From contig NZ_JALKBZ010000007.1 of the NCBI RefSeq assembly GCF_023227765.1, positions 28,219-92,218 on the forward strand: a stretch of DNA of 64,000 nucleotides. Direction: 5' to 3'. The DNA is from Fuchsiella alkaliacetigena. GTDB lineage: Bacteria; Bacillota; Halanaerobiia; Halobacteroidales; Acetohalobiaceae. The first letter of the stretch is position 1; each line of letters opens with the position of its first letter. The notes below the pieces were generated by a model. The model did no database searches, had not been told where the DNA came from, and saw only the letters and a list, made by a program, of their open reading frames with translations. A program made the translations under genes and the position numbers. This document shows, piece after piece, positions 56,292-63,794 of the stretch.

Positions 56292-57038
56292 TTAATCCAA
56301 TTTATTAATCAAACTAGCCAAATAAGCCGCTCCAAAACCGTTATCTATATTAACTACTCCTACTCCGGCAGCACAGCTATTTAGCATTCCTAAGAGAGCT
56401 GCTAATCCTTTAAAGCTAGCTCCGTAGCCCACACTAGTCGGCACAGCTATTACCGGCTTATCTACTAAGCCGCCGACTACACTGGCTAGGGCCCCTTCCA
56501 TACCAGCGGTGACAATAATCACTCTGGCCTGCCGGAGCTGTTTTTGATTTTCTAATAAGCGGTGAATTCCGGCTACTCCTACATCGTAAAGCTTTTCTAC
56601 TCGGTTGCCCATCATTCTAGCCGTTTCGTAGGCTTCTTCAGCTACAGGAATATCGGAAGTACCAGCGCTAATTACCAAGATTGAACCTTGTTCTGCTAAC
56701 TCTGTCTGACAGAGAGTAATTGTGCGACCTAACTCATTATACTCAGCTGCTGGTAGCTCTTCTTTTACTGCCTGATATACTTCCTTTTCAGCTCTAGTAG
56801 CCATCACTCGATCAGAACTAGCAGCTGAACTTTTCATAATCTCTACAACTTGCTCAGTAGTCTTTCCTTCACACAAGATCACCTCGGGAAAACCCCGGCG
56901 TAATTGACGGTTTTCATCTATTTTAGCAAAGCCTAGATCCTGATAACCCGGGCCCTTTAACTCCTCCACCGCCTCTTCTATCTCCACTTCCCCTTCTTTA
57001 ACGTTCTTCAAAATCTCCTTTAATCTATTTTCCCGCAT
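56292..57038 (-). CDS. larB: Nickel pincer cofactor biosynthesis protein LarB
   Basis: 248 aa. FAKIDENRQLRRGFPEVILCEGKT near residue 38, then a PurE-like domain: ILVISAGTSDIPVAEEAYET, DVGVAGIHRLL, IIVTAGMEGALASVVGGLVDKPVIAVPTSVGYG. LarB carboxylates nicotinic acid adenine dinucleotide and cleaves off AMP, the first step toward the Ni-pincer cofactor of lactate racemase. 36 bases upstream of larC. Confidence 0.93.
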   Translation of the reverse strand: MRENRLKEILKNVKEGEVEIEEAVEELKGPGYQDLGFAKIDENRQLRRGFPEVILCEGKTTEQVVEIMKSSAASSDRVMATRAEKEVYQAVKEELPAAEYNELGRTITLCQTELAEQGSILVISAGTSDIPVAEEAYETARMMGNRVEKLYDVGVAGIHRLLENQKQLRQARVIIVTAGMEGALASVVGGLVDKPVIAVPTSVGYGASFKGLAALLGMLNSCAAGVGVVNIDNGFGAAYLASLINKLD

Positions 57039-57059
57039 CTACTCCCTCCTAGCAAAAAT

Positions 57060-57380
57060 CTAATCAATCTTCTTAAGTTCAAGCTTAGACATAACTTCAC
57101 TACCCAACTCCAGCCACTGCTGAACATTATCCTGAGTCAGCATTTCATTATTCTCCTTAACCTGCCTAGCGATTAAATCAGTCTCGCTTCTCAATATATC
57201 AATCTTGTCTTCTACTTCATTAAATCTTTGATCTACTTCATCAAATCGTTGGTCAACTTTATCAAATCTTTGATCTACTTCATCAAATCTCTGCCTCATC
57301 TCTTGCTTAACACTACTGACTTCTTCTTTAACACCACTTAACTCTGCTAAAATAGTTTCCAGCATCTCTTTTTCAGTCAT
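57060..57380 (-). CDS. Small coiled-coil protein with heptad repeats
   Basis: 106 aa. The centre repeats a seven-residue unit (RFDEVDQ, RFDKVDQ, RFDEVDQ, RFNEVED; about residues 31-58), flanked by further helical coil. Similar proteins are scattered in Firmicutes and their function is unknown. Located between larB and the larE fusion with 21- and 22-base gaps, so it is probably co-transcribed with the lar genes. Confidence 0.65.
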   Translation of the reverse strand: MTEKEMLETILAELSGVKEEVSSVKQEMRQRFDEVDQRFDKVDQRFDEVDQRFNEVEDKIDILRSETDLIARQVKENNEMLTQDNVQQWLELGSEVMSKLELKKID

Positions 57381-57402
57381 TTTACTTCGCTCCCCTCAGA
57401 TT

Positions 57403-58653
57403 TTAATTTAAATCCAAAACTTCATTCATACTCCCCGTTCGGTAGCCTTCCAAATCTAAAGTAACATAAGTATATCCAATTTCTTTTAATCTGGCAACTA
57501 TCTGCTGACGGTTTTCCAAAAAGAACTCCATATCCGCAGGAGTGACCTCTATCCTAGCTGTATGCTGATCGTGGTGTCGTACTCGCAACTGCTCAAAATC
57601 AAACTGCCGCAGATATCTCTCCGCAGCATCGACTAACTCCAGTTTATCAGCAGTAATCTGCTCTCCATAGGGAAAACGAGAGGATAGACAGGCAAAGGCA
57701 GGCTTATCCCAAGTAGGTAGACCTAAGTCCCTAGATAGCTCTCTAATCTCTTCCTTAGTAATCTCCGCTTCCTTGAGCGGGCTTCTCACCCCTAGCTCCT
57801 CCGCTGCCTTAAGACCGGGTCGATAGTCATTAGCATAGTCATCGTAGTTAGCTCCATCGGCCACCTCAGCATAGCCTTCCTCAGCAGCTACCTCTTTAAG
57901 TTCTGAAAAGAGCTCTAGCTTACAGTGATAACATCTCAGTTTATCGTTTTTAGTAAAATCGTGATTTTCTAATTCAGTGGTGCTAGTAACAATATGACGC
58001 ACTCCAATCTCTTGCGCTAATTCTTTAGCCTCCTCCAACTGCTCCGCTGGATAGGTCTCCGAGGCCGAGGTTAGAGCAGCCACCTGATCTCCTAAGACGT
58101 CGTGGGCTACTTTTAATAAGAATGTACTATCCACTCCACCGGAAAAGGCAATTAATAGGCTATCCATCTCTTTAAGATCGGCTTTTAGTTTGTTAAATTT
58201 TGTGTCTAGTGCTTTCATCCGAACAATCTCCCTCGCTTTCTGTAAAGCAGCTTTTCGTTTATTTGCATTTACATCCTCCTCTAACCACTCATCCTCTTTA
58301 AAGTTATCCCAATAATGCCGACTCAACCACTGCCAATCGTTGTACTTTTTCATAATATAAGTCTGGTATTGGATGAACTTATCTTCATCTCCAGAAAGCA
58401 GTTTGCCTTTCACGATTGCTTCGTAGGCCAATAGCATATCACTTTCGTCTATGATTGAAATATCAAGCTTATCTTCATCAAAATCTAAAATATCTTTCAC
58501 CAAATAAATAAGCTTTAGATAGGTATCGGAATCTACTTCCAACTCCCTATCCAATACCAAAGCAATATCAATATCTGAACTTTCTCCTGGATGCCCCTCG
58601 ACAGTGGAACCAAACTGGACAATGTATTTGATTTTCTCCTTCAGTTTTTCCAC
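57403..58653 (-). CDS. larE: Nucleotidyltransferase-LarE fusion (ATP-dependent sulfur transferase of pincer cofactor synthesis)
   Basis: 416 aa from GTG 58653 (GAGG eight bases upstream). Residues about 1-135 are a minimal nucleotidyltransferase: FGSTVEGHPGESSDIDIALVLD with DID and a third Asp in KLDISIID. From about 145 it is LarE: PP-loop AFSGGVDSTF, TSASETYPA, CYHC, GANYDDYANDYRPGL, FACLSSRFPYGE. The CxxC plus the later Cys fit the three-Cys, [4Fe-4S]-type LarE. An internal ATG at 58218 has GGGAG nine bases upstream, so a free LarE may also be made. Confidence 0.85.
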   Translation of the reverse strand: MEKLKEKIKYIVQFGSTVEGHPGESSDIDIALVLDRELEVDSDTYLKLIYLVKDILDFDEDKLDISIIDESDMLLAYEAIVKGKLLSGDEDKFIQYQTYIMKKYNDWQWLSRHYWDNFKEDEWLEEDVNANKRKAALQKAREIVRMKALDTKFNKLKADLKEMDSLLIAFSGGVDSTFLLKVAHDVLGDQVAALTSASETYPAEQLEEAKELAQEIGVRHIVTSTTELENHDFTKNDKLRCYHCKLELFSELKEVAAEEGYAEVADGANYDDYANDYRPGLKAAEELGVRSPLKEAEITKEEIRELSRDLGLPTWDKPAFACLSSRFPYGEQITADKLELVDAAERYLRQFDFEQLRVRHHDQHTARIEVTPADMEFFLENRQQIVARLKEIGYTYVTLDLEGYRTGSMNEVLDLN

Positions 58654-58663
58654 GCTAAGCACC

Positions 58664-58975
58664 TCACTTGGCTAATCTTTGGTTTTCCTTCTCTAAAGAA
58701 TAGAGTTCTTCCAGAATGGATTTTAACTCTGTTAACTTATCGTCTTCAGCTGCTTGCATTAGTTCAAACTTGCTGGTATTCTTAGCGTTGAGGACTAAGT
58801 CTATCTTAGCGATTTGATCTCTAACTTCTCGCTTTTCTGTAAGTAATTCTGCATCTATCTCTTGAGCAGCCTCAAGTAAGTTATTCTCTTTTCTGATTAA
58901 CTCCAATAGCTGCTGATAGAGTTCAAGTTGGGTTTCTACTTCGCTAATTAATTCCTCTTTTGTTTCTGCTGTCAT
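58664..58975 (-). CDS. Short coiled-coil protein, unknown
   Basis: 103 aa, almost entirely helical heptads (ELYQQLLELIRKENNLLEAAQEIDAELLTEKREVRDQIAKIDLVL). No RxxxxH pair, so it is not a HEPN toxin despite preceding a nucleotidyltransferase frame by 10 bases. No signal or membrane segment. A shared accessory promoter core lies 33 bases upstream. Function unknown. Confidence 0.6.
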   Translation of the reverse strand: MTAETKEELISEVETQLELYQQLLELIRKENNLLEAAQEIDAELLTEKREVRDQIAKIDLVLNAKNTSKFELMQAAEDDKLTELKSILEELYSLEKENQRLAK

Positions 58976-59008
58976 CTATAATCTCTCCTTCTGTTGATTA
59001 TCTTTTTT

Positions 59009-59037
59009 ATTATATCTTATTTTGATAAATATTTAAA
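59009..59037 (-). promoter_or_regulatory. Promoter with the shared 15-base core (coiled-coil/larE operon)
   Basis: Minus strand TTTAAA (59037-59032), 17 bases, TATAAT (59014-59009); the core AAAATAAGATATAAT is an exact match to those before the XRE gene and the Rpn gene at 63.5 kb. The start codon at 58975 is 33 bases on. Confidence 0.7.
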
Positions 59038-59050
59038 GACACAAAAAAAG

Positions 59051-59073
59051 AGATGGAGTCTATATTCTCCATC
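59051..59073 (-). terminator. Terminator of the 59-60 kb transcript
   Basis: Minus-strand GATGGAG, loop, CTCCATC, then CTCTTTTTTT: intrinsic terminator after the short ORF and the Rpn-like gene, close before the next promoter. Confidence 0.85.
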
Positions 59074-59080
59074 GGGTTGA

Positions 59081-59173
59081 TTAATTAAATTTAATTTTAA
59101 CTTCTTGATCAGTTAACTTCTCCATAGTTTCTTCTAACAGCTCTAAATAGCGAGTTTTTACTAATATAATCAT
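59081..59173 (-). CDS. Possible 30-residue peptide downstream of the Rpn-like gene
   Basis: MIILVKTRYLELLEETMEKLTDQEVKIKFN, then TAA. GGGAA lies four bases upstream of ATG 59173, 21 bases beyond the Rpn-like stop and before the terminator. It could be a real micro-ORF or the remnant of a gene end. No homologue known to me. Confidence 0.35.
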   Translation of the reverse strand: MIILVKTRYLELLEETMEKLTDQEVKIKFN

Positions 59174-59194
59174 GTATTCCCTTTTGTTTAGCTA

Positions 59195-60079
59195 TTAATT
59201 AAAATATTTATCTATATCTTCCAACTTCTCTATATCAAATATATCATCTCTAATTATTTCTAACTCTTCCTTCTCAAGATCCTTTAAGCTTTCTTTGTAC
59301 TTTTTAGGTAGTTTGCCTATTTTTTTAGTGAGTAACTTAAATACTGTTTCCTGTAGTTGTTCTATCTTGCCTTCTTTCTTCCCCTCTTCCTGAGCAACCT
59401 TGAATATTTTAAGCATATTATAATCCCTCCATATCTCTTTGACTTCTTTTTCTTCTAAAAACTTATTACTCAACACCAAAGTCATAGCTATTACCCTACT
59501 GGTCATTACTTCTCCATATCCTAACTTTTGTTCAAGATCTATAGCCTTCTTGACTCTTTTTACCATGCCTTCTTTACTTTTCATTAGTGGCAGAAAGATT
59601 AGTTCTAGTACATTTACCTCTTCTCCAGCTTCTATCTTTCTTTGAATTTCTTCATATACTGAGTCTCCATCTCTATCAGACATATCCACTACTATTGTTT
59701 TATAAGCCATACTTCCTGTGTTGAATGTGGCTTTACTATCTTCAAAGCCATTAATACAAAGAATTACTGTTCTTATTGGGTCTCGATATCTGTTATAAAG
59801 CTTTAGGTCATAGGCAGCAAATCTGATTAAATCATTTTTTGATATGTCGGCTTCCTCTTCTAGGTGCAAGATAGAGCCATCTTCTAATCTGAAATTTAAG
59901 TCTAATCTTTGTTTACTGGTTTCTATCTCCGCAAATTTAGTTTCTACAAAGGAGTCTATCCTTGGTAAGTCTACTCCTAAAAAATCTATCACTTTATTTT
60001 TGAATACTGAAAATGAATTGGTGAATATAGTATCGTAGTTGTGGTAGCTAATATTAAATTCGTCTTGATTATCGGGCAT
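59195..60079 (-). CDS. Rpn-like PD-(D/E)XK nuclease/transposase family protein
   Basis: 294 aa from ATG 60079 (GGAGG eight bases upstream). The catalytic core appears as RLDLNFRLEDGSILHLEEEADI near residues 57-77 (D, then ExE spacing). A helical region follows, ending in a lysine-rich KLLTKKIGKLPKKYKESLKDLEKEELEII segment of the kind found in DUF4351 proteins. The Rpn relatives of Escherichia coli promote RecA-independent recombination and act as nucleases. Cargo-like position in the accessory end. Confidence 0.75.
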   Translation of the reverse strand: MPDNQDEFNISYHNYDTIFTNSFSVFKNKVIDFLGVDLPRIDSFVETKFAEIETSKQRLDLNFRLEDGSILHLEEEADISKNDLIRFAAYDLKLYNRYRDPIRTVILCINGFEDSKATFNTGSMAYKTIVVDMSDRDGDSVYEEIQRKIEAGEEVNVLELIFLPLMKSKEGMVKRVKKAIDLEQKLGYGEVMTSRVIAMTLVLSNKFLEEKEVKEIWRDYNMLKIFKVAQEEGKKEGKIEQLQETVFKLLTKKIGKLPKKYKESLKDLEKEELEIIRDDIFDIEKLEDIDKYFN

Positions 60080-60094
60080 TCTTCTAACCTCCAA

Positions 60095-60363
60095 GCTTAT
60101 TTAGTTAAGAGTTAATAGGTAAAAGTTAAGAGTTGAAGTTCAAAACCACAAGACCTTCATACCCTTGATCTTATGGTTTTAACTAATAACTCATAACTCT
60201 TAACTATAATTATATCTTACTTTACTGGATATTTAAAGGCACAAAAAAGATGGAGCTGATATCTTATCTTTGAGTGTTGTCAAGAGTCGGGCCCATATTT
60301 CGACCACTCCTCACGAAATATAATTAAATTATCTAATCTGTACGCTTATCAAGTAACTTTACA
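60095..60363. other. Gap between the Rpn-like gene and the 521-aa gene
   Basis: 269 bases. It holds the inverted modules AAAAGTTAAGAGTTGAAGTT and AACTAATAACTCATAACTC, the promoter at 60209-60237 and a stretch around 60,241 resembling the terminator at 59,051 (GATGGAG without a matching 3' arm). No tRNA or ORF. Confidence 0.55.
60209..60237 (-). promoter_or_regulatory. Promoter with the shared core (Rpn-like gene)
   Basis: Minus strand TTTAAA (60237-60232), 17 bases, TATAAT (60214-60209); core AAAGTAAGATATAAT differs from the other three copies at one base. The start codon is about 130 bases downstream. Confidence 0.65.
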
Positions 60364-61929
60364 CTACTCCCACAAATAGTTAAAAAGATCTAGATTATTC
60401 AGTATTGATTTACACGCTCTATTTGTTGTTTTATTATCAGCTTTGATCCTCAACAAAGCTAATACTCTACTGTAAATATACTCATTATCAAGACTAGCTT
60501 CAATAAAATCCCAAGTGTTTTTAGACAGATAAAAATATTTATTATACTCCATCAGCAGTCTCATCTTCTCTGACTTAGAATAATCAGCAAAGTCCACTTC
60601 GCTTTCAGCAACGATCTCCTCTATAGTCTCTTTAATCTTCTCCAAAAACTCCTCGATTTCCGGCCAGATCGTCTGCCCTGGCTCCCAGAGTATCAATTCC
60701 TCAACTTCTTCAATATCATACTCCTGCTTTTTGCTCTGCTCTTCACCTCTTTCCGCTAGTAGTTCTAAAATCTGATTATTTATCTCAGCCTCAGCTTCGG
60801 CATCAACAGATAAGACCTCCTCAAAAATCTCTTCCACATCACACAAATGACCAAGCTTTCTCTTAAAAACTTCTTTAAGCTCCTCTACAGTAGTATCTAT
60901 CTCCACATGACTACTAAGTCCAGACATTTGCAAAAAGATTTTGCCAAACAAAGAAGGTACCGTTTCCGGTGCTGCAGAGTCAGGACTATTGATTCCTACA
61001 TCGATTCCATCTTGAGTAGTCCTCTCGTTCTTATCGACAAACTTGAGCACCTTTTTAATAAAAGCAGTAGGGTCATAGTTACAGCTATCTTCATCTAGAA
61101 TACAAATATTACAAAGCATCTCTAAATCAAATCCTAACTTCAGATACTCTTCCAAGCTATTACTAAAGCCTACCTGTGTTACTTTATATCTCTTAGACCA
61201 TTCGCTATAGTATCTCTTTATTGCTGCCTGACTAAAATGATTGGTGATGAAGTCTCCTAATTCCTTATTTTTTTGATTAATGGTCAAGTAAAGGAAGGCT
61301 GATAGTTGACTATACTGATCAGTTAAGTAAGCTGTTAATCTTTGCAAAAGTTTTTCATTATTAGCTCGCTCACTAATCTCAATCGGCTTTTCTAGTATGC
61401 TGTTGGCCCATTCTATAGCTTTTTGCATTTGAGCTTTTGTCACGTCTCCGCTTACGCAGGCGTATTTAGGAAAGCGGCTTTCGATTAAACAGGCAATAGC
61501 CAGTATGTACATGTGATAGGGATAGCCCTGGGTCTTTGAATTAAATACGCTTCTAGTATTCACAGTTAAGCTTTGAATTTCCTCAGTCATCTGAGACTGC
61601 CAATTAATCAAAGAGATCAACACCTCATCACAGTTTGCTTCCTTAGTAAAGTCTTCGTAATAGCTTAGGTCTCTGATTAACATAAAGTTTTCAGCATTCT
61701 TCATTCTGATCATATCGCCAAATGTATACCAACCTAATCGTCCAGAAACTAATTCTCGCTCCTTACTTTGTTGAGTGTAGATCCATTTGTAGTTATATTT
61801 CTCTTTGTCTACTATCTTATCCATAAAGCTGTATTCGTTTAAAAGGATAAGTGTCTCTTCGTAAACGCTCTCCCATTCGGCAGCATCAATTTTTTCTGGA
61901 ACTATATCTAGCTTTATCATTACTCCCAT
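60364..61929 (-). CDS. Unknown 521-aa protein controlled by a divergent XRE repressor
   Basis: 521 aa, no family recognised. Largely helical, no signal peptide or membrane segment. N-terminal part has aromatic-rich blocks (KYNYKWIYTQQ, RLGWYTFGDMIRMKNAENF) and QGYPYHMYILAIACLIESRFPKYACVSGDVT. The C-terminal 130 residues are very acidic (EVEELILWEPGQTIWPEIEEFLEKIKETIEEI). Five isolated Cys. I kept ATG 61929 (GGAGG six bases upstream). Divergent from an XRE regulator with an operator in the promoter. Possibly defence or mobile-element cargo, but nothing in the sequence shows that. Confidence 0.6.
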   Translation of the reverse strand: MGVMIKLDIVPEKIDAAEWESVYEETLILLNEYSFMDKIVDKEKYNYKWIYTQQSKERELVSGRLGWYTFGDMIRMKNAENFMLIRDLSYYEDFTKEANCDEVLISLINWQSQMTEEIQSLTVNTRSVFNSKTQGYPYHMYILAIACLIESRFPKYACVSGDVTKAQMQKAIEWANSILEKPIEISERANNEKLLQRLTAYLTDQYSQLSAFLYLTINQKNKELGDFITNHFSQAAIKRYYSEWSKRYKVTQVGFSNSLEEYLKLGFDLEMLCNICILDEDSCNYDPTAFIKKVLKFVDKNERTTQDGIDVGINSPDSAAPETVPSLFGKIFLQMSGLSSHVEIDTTVEELKEVFKRKLGHLCDVEEIFEEVLSVDAEAEAEINNQILELLAERGEEQSKKQEYDIEEVEELILWEPGQTIWPEIEEFLEKIKETIEEIVAESEVDFADYSKSEKMRLLMEYNKYFYLSKNTWDFIEASLDNEYIYSRVLALLRIKADNKTTNRACKSILNNLDLFNYLWE

Positions 61930-61974
61930 ATTATCCCTCCAGTGATTTTTTAGCTATTAGTACTATCTAAGTAT

Positions 61975-62003
61975 ATTTTATATAACATAATGTTATTTGT
62001 CAA
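61975..62003 (-). promoter_or_regulatory. Repressible promoter of the 521-aa gene
   Basis: Minus strand consensus TTGACA (62003-61998), exactly 17 bases, TAAAAT (61980-61975). The operator ATAACATAATGTTAT (61982-61996) fills the spacer. The mRNA would start near 61,968, leaving a leader of about 40 bases. Confidence 0.8.
61982..61996. promoter_or_regulatory. Candidate operator of the XRE repressor
   Basis: ATAACAT-A-ATGTTAT, arms of seven bases. It lies between the -35 and -10 boxes of the 521-aa gene and within about 40 bases of the regulator's own promoter. One protein there could shut off both. Confidence 0.65.
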
Positions 62004-62007
62004 TGAT

Positions 62008-62022
62008 AAAATAAGATATAAT
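62008..62022 (+). promoter_or_regulatory. Shared-core promoter of the XRE gene
   Basis: AAAATAAGATATAAT, ending in TATAAT at 62017-62022, 72 bases before the regulator start. At 17 bases upstream the -35 position reads TATTTG, weak, overlapping the 521-aa gene's -35 box. Confidence 0.6.
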
Positions 62023-62094
62023 TAACTTTTAGTTAATCCAGAAGAAGAGTTTGATCTTTTATGTTAAAATTAGTTGGGCAGAGGAGGTCTAATA

Positions 62095-62490
62095 TTGGCA
62101 GAATTTAAAGATCGTTTGCGAAAGTTAAGAAAGGAAAAAAATATATATCAGAAAGAACTTGCAAAAAAGATTGGAGTTTCTGAGGGTGCTATAGGTATGT
62201 ATGAAACTGGACGTAGAACTCCTGATAAGGGAATATTAATTGAACTAGCTAGTTTCTTTGATGTAAGTATTGACTATCTTTTGGGTTATGCTGATGAATC
62301 TAAGCCAGCAGAAAAAATTAAACAGTCTCTATTAAATGACCCAGAATTAATAGAAGTCTGGGAAAAAATTAGACAAAGGGATGATCTTAAAAAATTCTTT
62401 AAACAATGTAGTAGTCTTGACCCTGATGCTATTGAAAAAATGAGTAAAATATCCCAAATATTCAGGGAAGAAGAATCAAAAGATAAGTAA
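62095..62490 (+). CDS. XRE-family transcriptional regulator
   Basis: 131 aa from TTG 62095 (AGAGGAGG seven bases upstream). Helix-turn-helix at about 3-58: RLRKLRKEKNIYQKELAKKIGVSEGAIGMYETGRRTPDKGILIELASFFDVSIDYLLGY. A C-terminal helical region (about 70-131) is probably for dimerisation or signal sensing; no peptidase motif (HExxH) is present. Divergent from the 521-aa gene, whose promoter holds the palindrome it most likely binds. Confidence 0.9.
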   Translation: MAEFKDRLRKLRKEKNIYQKELAKKIGVSEGAIGMYETGRRTPDKGILIELASFFDVSIDYLLGYADESKPAEKIKQSLLNDPELIEVWEKIRQRDDLKKFFKQCSSLDPDAIEKMSKISQIFREEESKDK

Positions 62491-62625
62491 GAAATAACAA
62501 CTACAAATTTTCTTCTTCCTTATTAAAAAAGACAGCTATATTAGCTGGCGTAGTTTAAGGGATTCTTAACTCTTCAGTTGTAGCTTGCTTAACATCTCTC
62601 TTCAAAAATAACACAAAATAATAAA

Positions 62626-62647
62626 ACCCCTGCCAAAAGGCAAGGGT
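62626..62647 (-). terminator. Terminator of the second Rpn gene
   Basis: Minus strand ACCCTTGCC-TTTT-GGCAGGGGT then TTTATTATTTTG; begins nine bases past the stop codon at 62656. Confidence 0.85.
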
Positions 62648-62655
62648 CGATATTA

Positions 62656-63510
62656 TCAATTGTTAATGTCTTTTCTGATTTCCTCCACTTGATCTCTTGA
62701 TAAGTTAGTATATTTAATTATTTTTTCTATATCTTCATTACCCTTGAGCATTTCCTTTGCTATTTCTAAGTCTCTTTCTTTTTTAGCTCCTTCAATACTA
62801 CTTACATAATCATGGATTGCTTTTTGTCTTGCCTCATATATTTCCCTTGCTTCTTCATCCTGACTCAACACTTCTAAAGTCTCCGCAGCCTCTTTTAATT
62901 CCTTTACTCTCTCTTCAATCATTTTTACCACCTCACTATCAGGATTTTTTAAAAATAGTAACCAGGGAAGTAAGTTGTTATCTATGTCCTCGGGGGTTTG
63001 ATACTTATTTTCATCTAGTTTTGTTAGCTCTATGAAGTGTATTTCTTCTAGATCGGTTAGTATCTGATTAGTCTCTTTTTCTTTGAGTAAGAAGCAGTTG
63101 TGATACTTATCCATTCCCTTGAGATAGTCAAAATTTAGAATGTTAATTGCTACTGTTTTGTTTAGAGTGCTATATTCTTGACCTTCTTTGAGCTGTGAGG
63201 AGTATAGCTTAGACCAGTAGTAGAGGCTTCTTCTGGTCATATTATATTGGTTTTTTAGCTGTATTTCTACATTTACCTTTTTGTTATTATCAGCAGTTGC
63301 TTTAACATCTAAGCGGGATAACTTATCTTCATCCCAATCTCTATTTATTTCAGCGTTATCTATTTTTACTTCTACTATTTCTCTTTCTGTCCCTTTGGCT
63401 TGAAATACTGCATTTAAGAAGGCAATTAGTATATTAGGTCTCTTTTCTGAACCAAATATTTTCTTGAAAACAAAGTCAACTTTAGGATCTAATAGATCTT
63501 TTTTGGTCAT
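62656..63510 (-). CDS. Rpn family recombination-promoting nuclease (PD-(D/E)XK)
   Basis: 284 aa, full length for the family. LDPKVDFVFKKIFGSEKRPNILIAFLNAV at the N-terminus, then the nuclease core SRLDVKATADNNKKVNVEIQLKNQ (D, ExQ) and a YYWSKLYSSQLKEGQEYSTLNKTVAINILNF stretch. The C-terminus is helical and charged (EIAKEMLKGNEDIEKIIKYTNLSRDQVEEI). Shared promoter core 31 bases upstream; terminator downstream. Typical of mobile or variable regions. Confidence 0.88.
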   Translation of the reverse strand: MTKKDLLDPKVDFVFKKIFGSEKRPNILIAFLNAVFQAKGTEREIVEVKIDNAEINRDWDEDKLSRLDVKATADNNKKVNVEIQLKNQYNMTRRSLYYWSKLYSSQLKEGQEYSTLNKTVAINILNFDYLKGMDKYHNCFLLKEKETNQILTDLEEIHFIELTKLDENKYQTPEDIDNNLLPWLLFLKNPDSEVVKMIEERVKELKEAAETLEVLSQDEEAREIYEARQKAIHDYVSSIEGAKKERDLEIAKEMLKGNEDIEKIIKYTNLSRDQVEEIRKDINN

Positions 63511-63541
63511 AGTATCTTCCTTTCTGTTAGCTTATATCTAC

Positions 63542-63556
63542 ATTATATCTTATTTT
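63542..63556 (-). promoter_or_regulatory. Shared-core promoter of the second Rpn gene
   Basis: Minus strand AAAATAAGATATAAT, exact match to the copies at 59.0 and 62.0 kb; TATAAT at 63547-63542. TTTAAT stands at the -35 position with a 17-base spacer. Confidence 0.7.
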
Positions 63557-63565
63557 GAGTGAAAA

Positions 63566-63794
63566 TTAAAGCAATTCAACTGCTTTAGCCTTCTCTTCTT
63601 TGGAGGTGCTGAGATAATATCGATGAGTGGTTTCTATTGATGCATGTCCAGCTAATTCGCTGACTGTAGCGATATCAACTCCTTTTCTGATTAGCATTGT
63701 GAAGTAGGAAGCCTTTGGGATCTGTGCTGTAGTTTTCGATTGTCTTGGGGGCTTTACTGTCTCTTTTGAGCCAACTTTGAAATTCGGTTAGTAT
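63566..63794 (-). pseudogene. Decayed tyrosine recombinase (integrase) with internal deletion
   Basis: Two integrase parts in different frames. From 63794: ILTEFQSWLKRDSKAPKTIENYSTDPKGF resembles the N-terminal core-binding domain. From about 63700 in another frame: ASYFTMLIRKGVDIATVSELAGHASIETTHRYYLSTSKEEKAKAVELL, then TAA at 63566; this is the catalytic end with GH and the nucleophile Tyr. The middle of the catalytic domain, including the first Arg, is missing. It marks a former mobile element. Confidence 0.7.

Noticed and set aside
57403..58975. Nucleotidyltransferase plus small upstream gene considered as an MNT/HEPN toxin-antitoxin pair
   Set aside because: The 103-aa partner is a plain coiled coil without the HEPN RxxxxH motif, and the NTase is fused to LarE.
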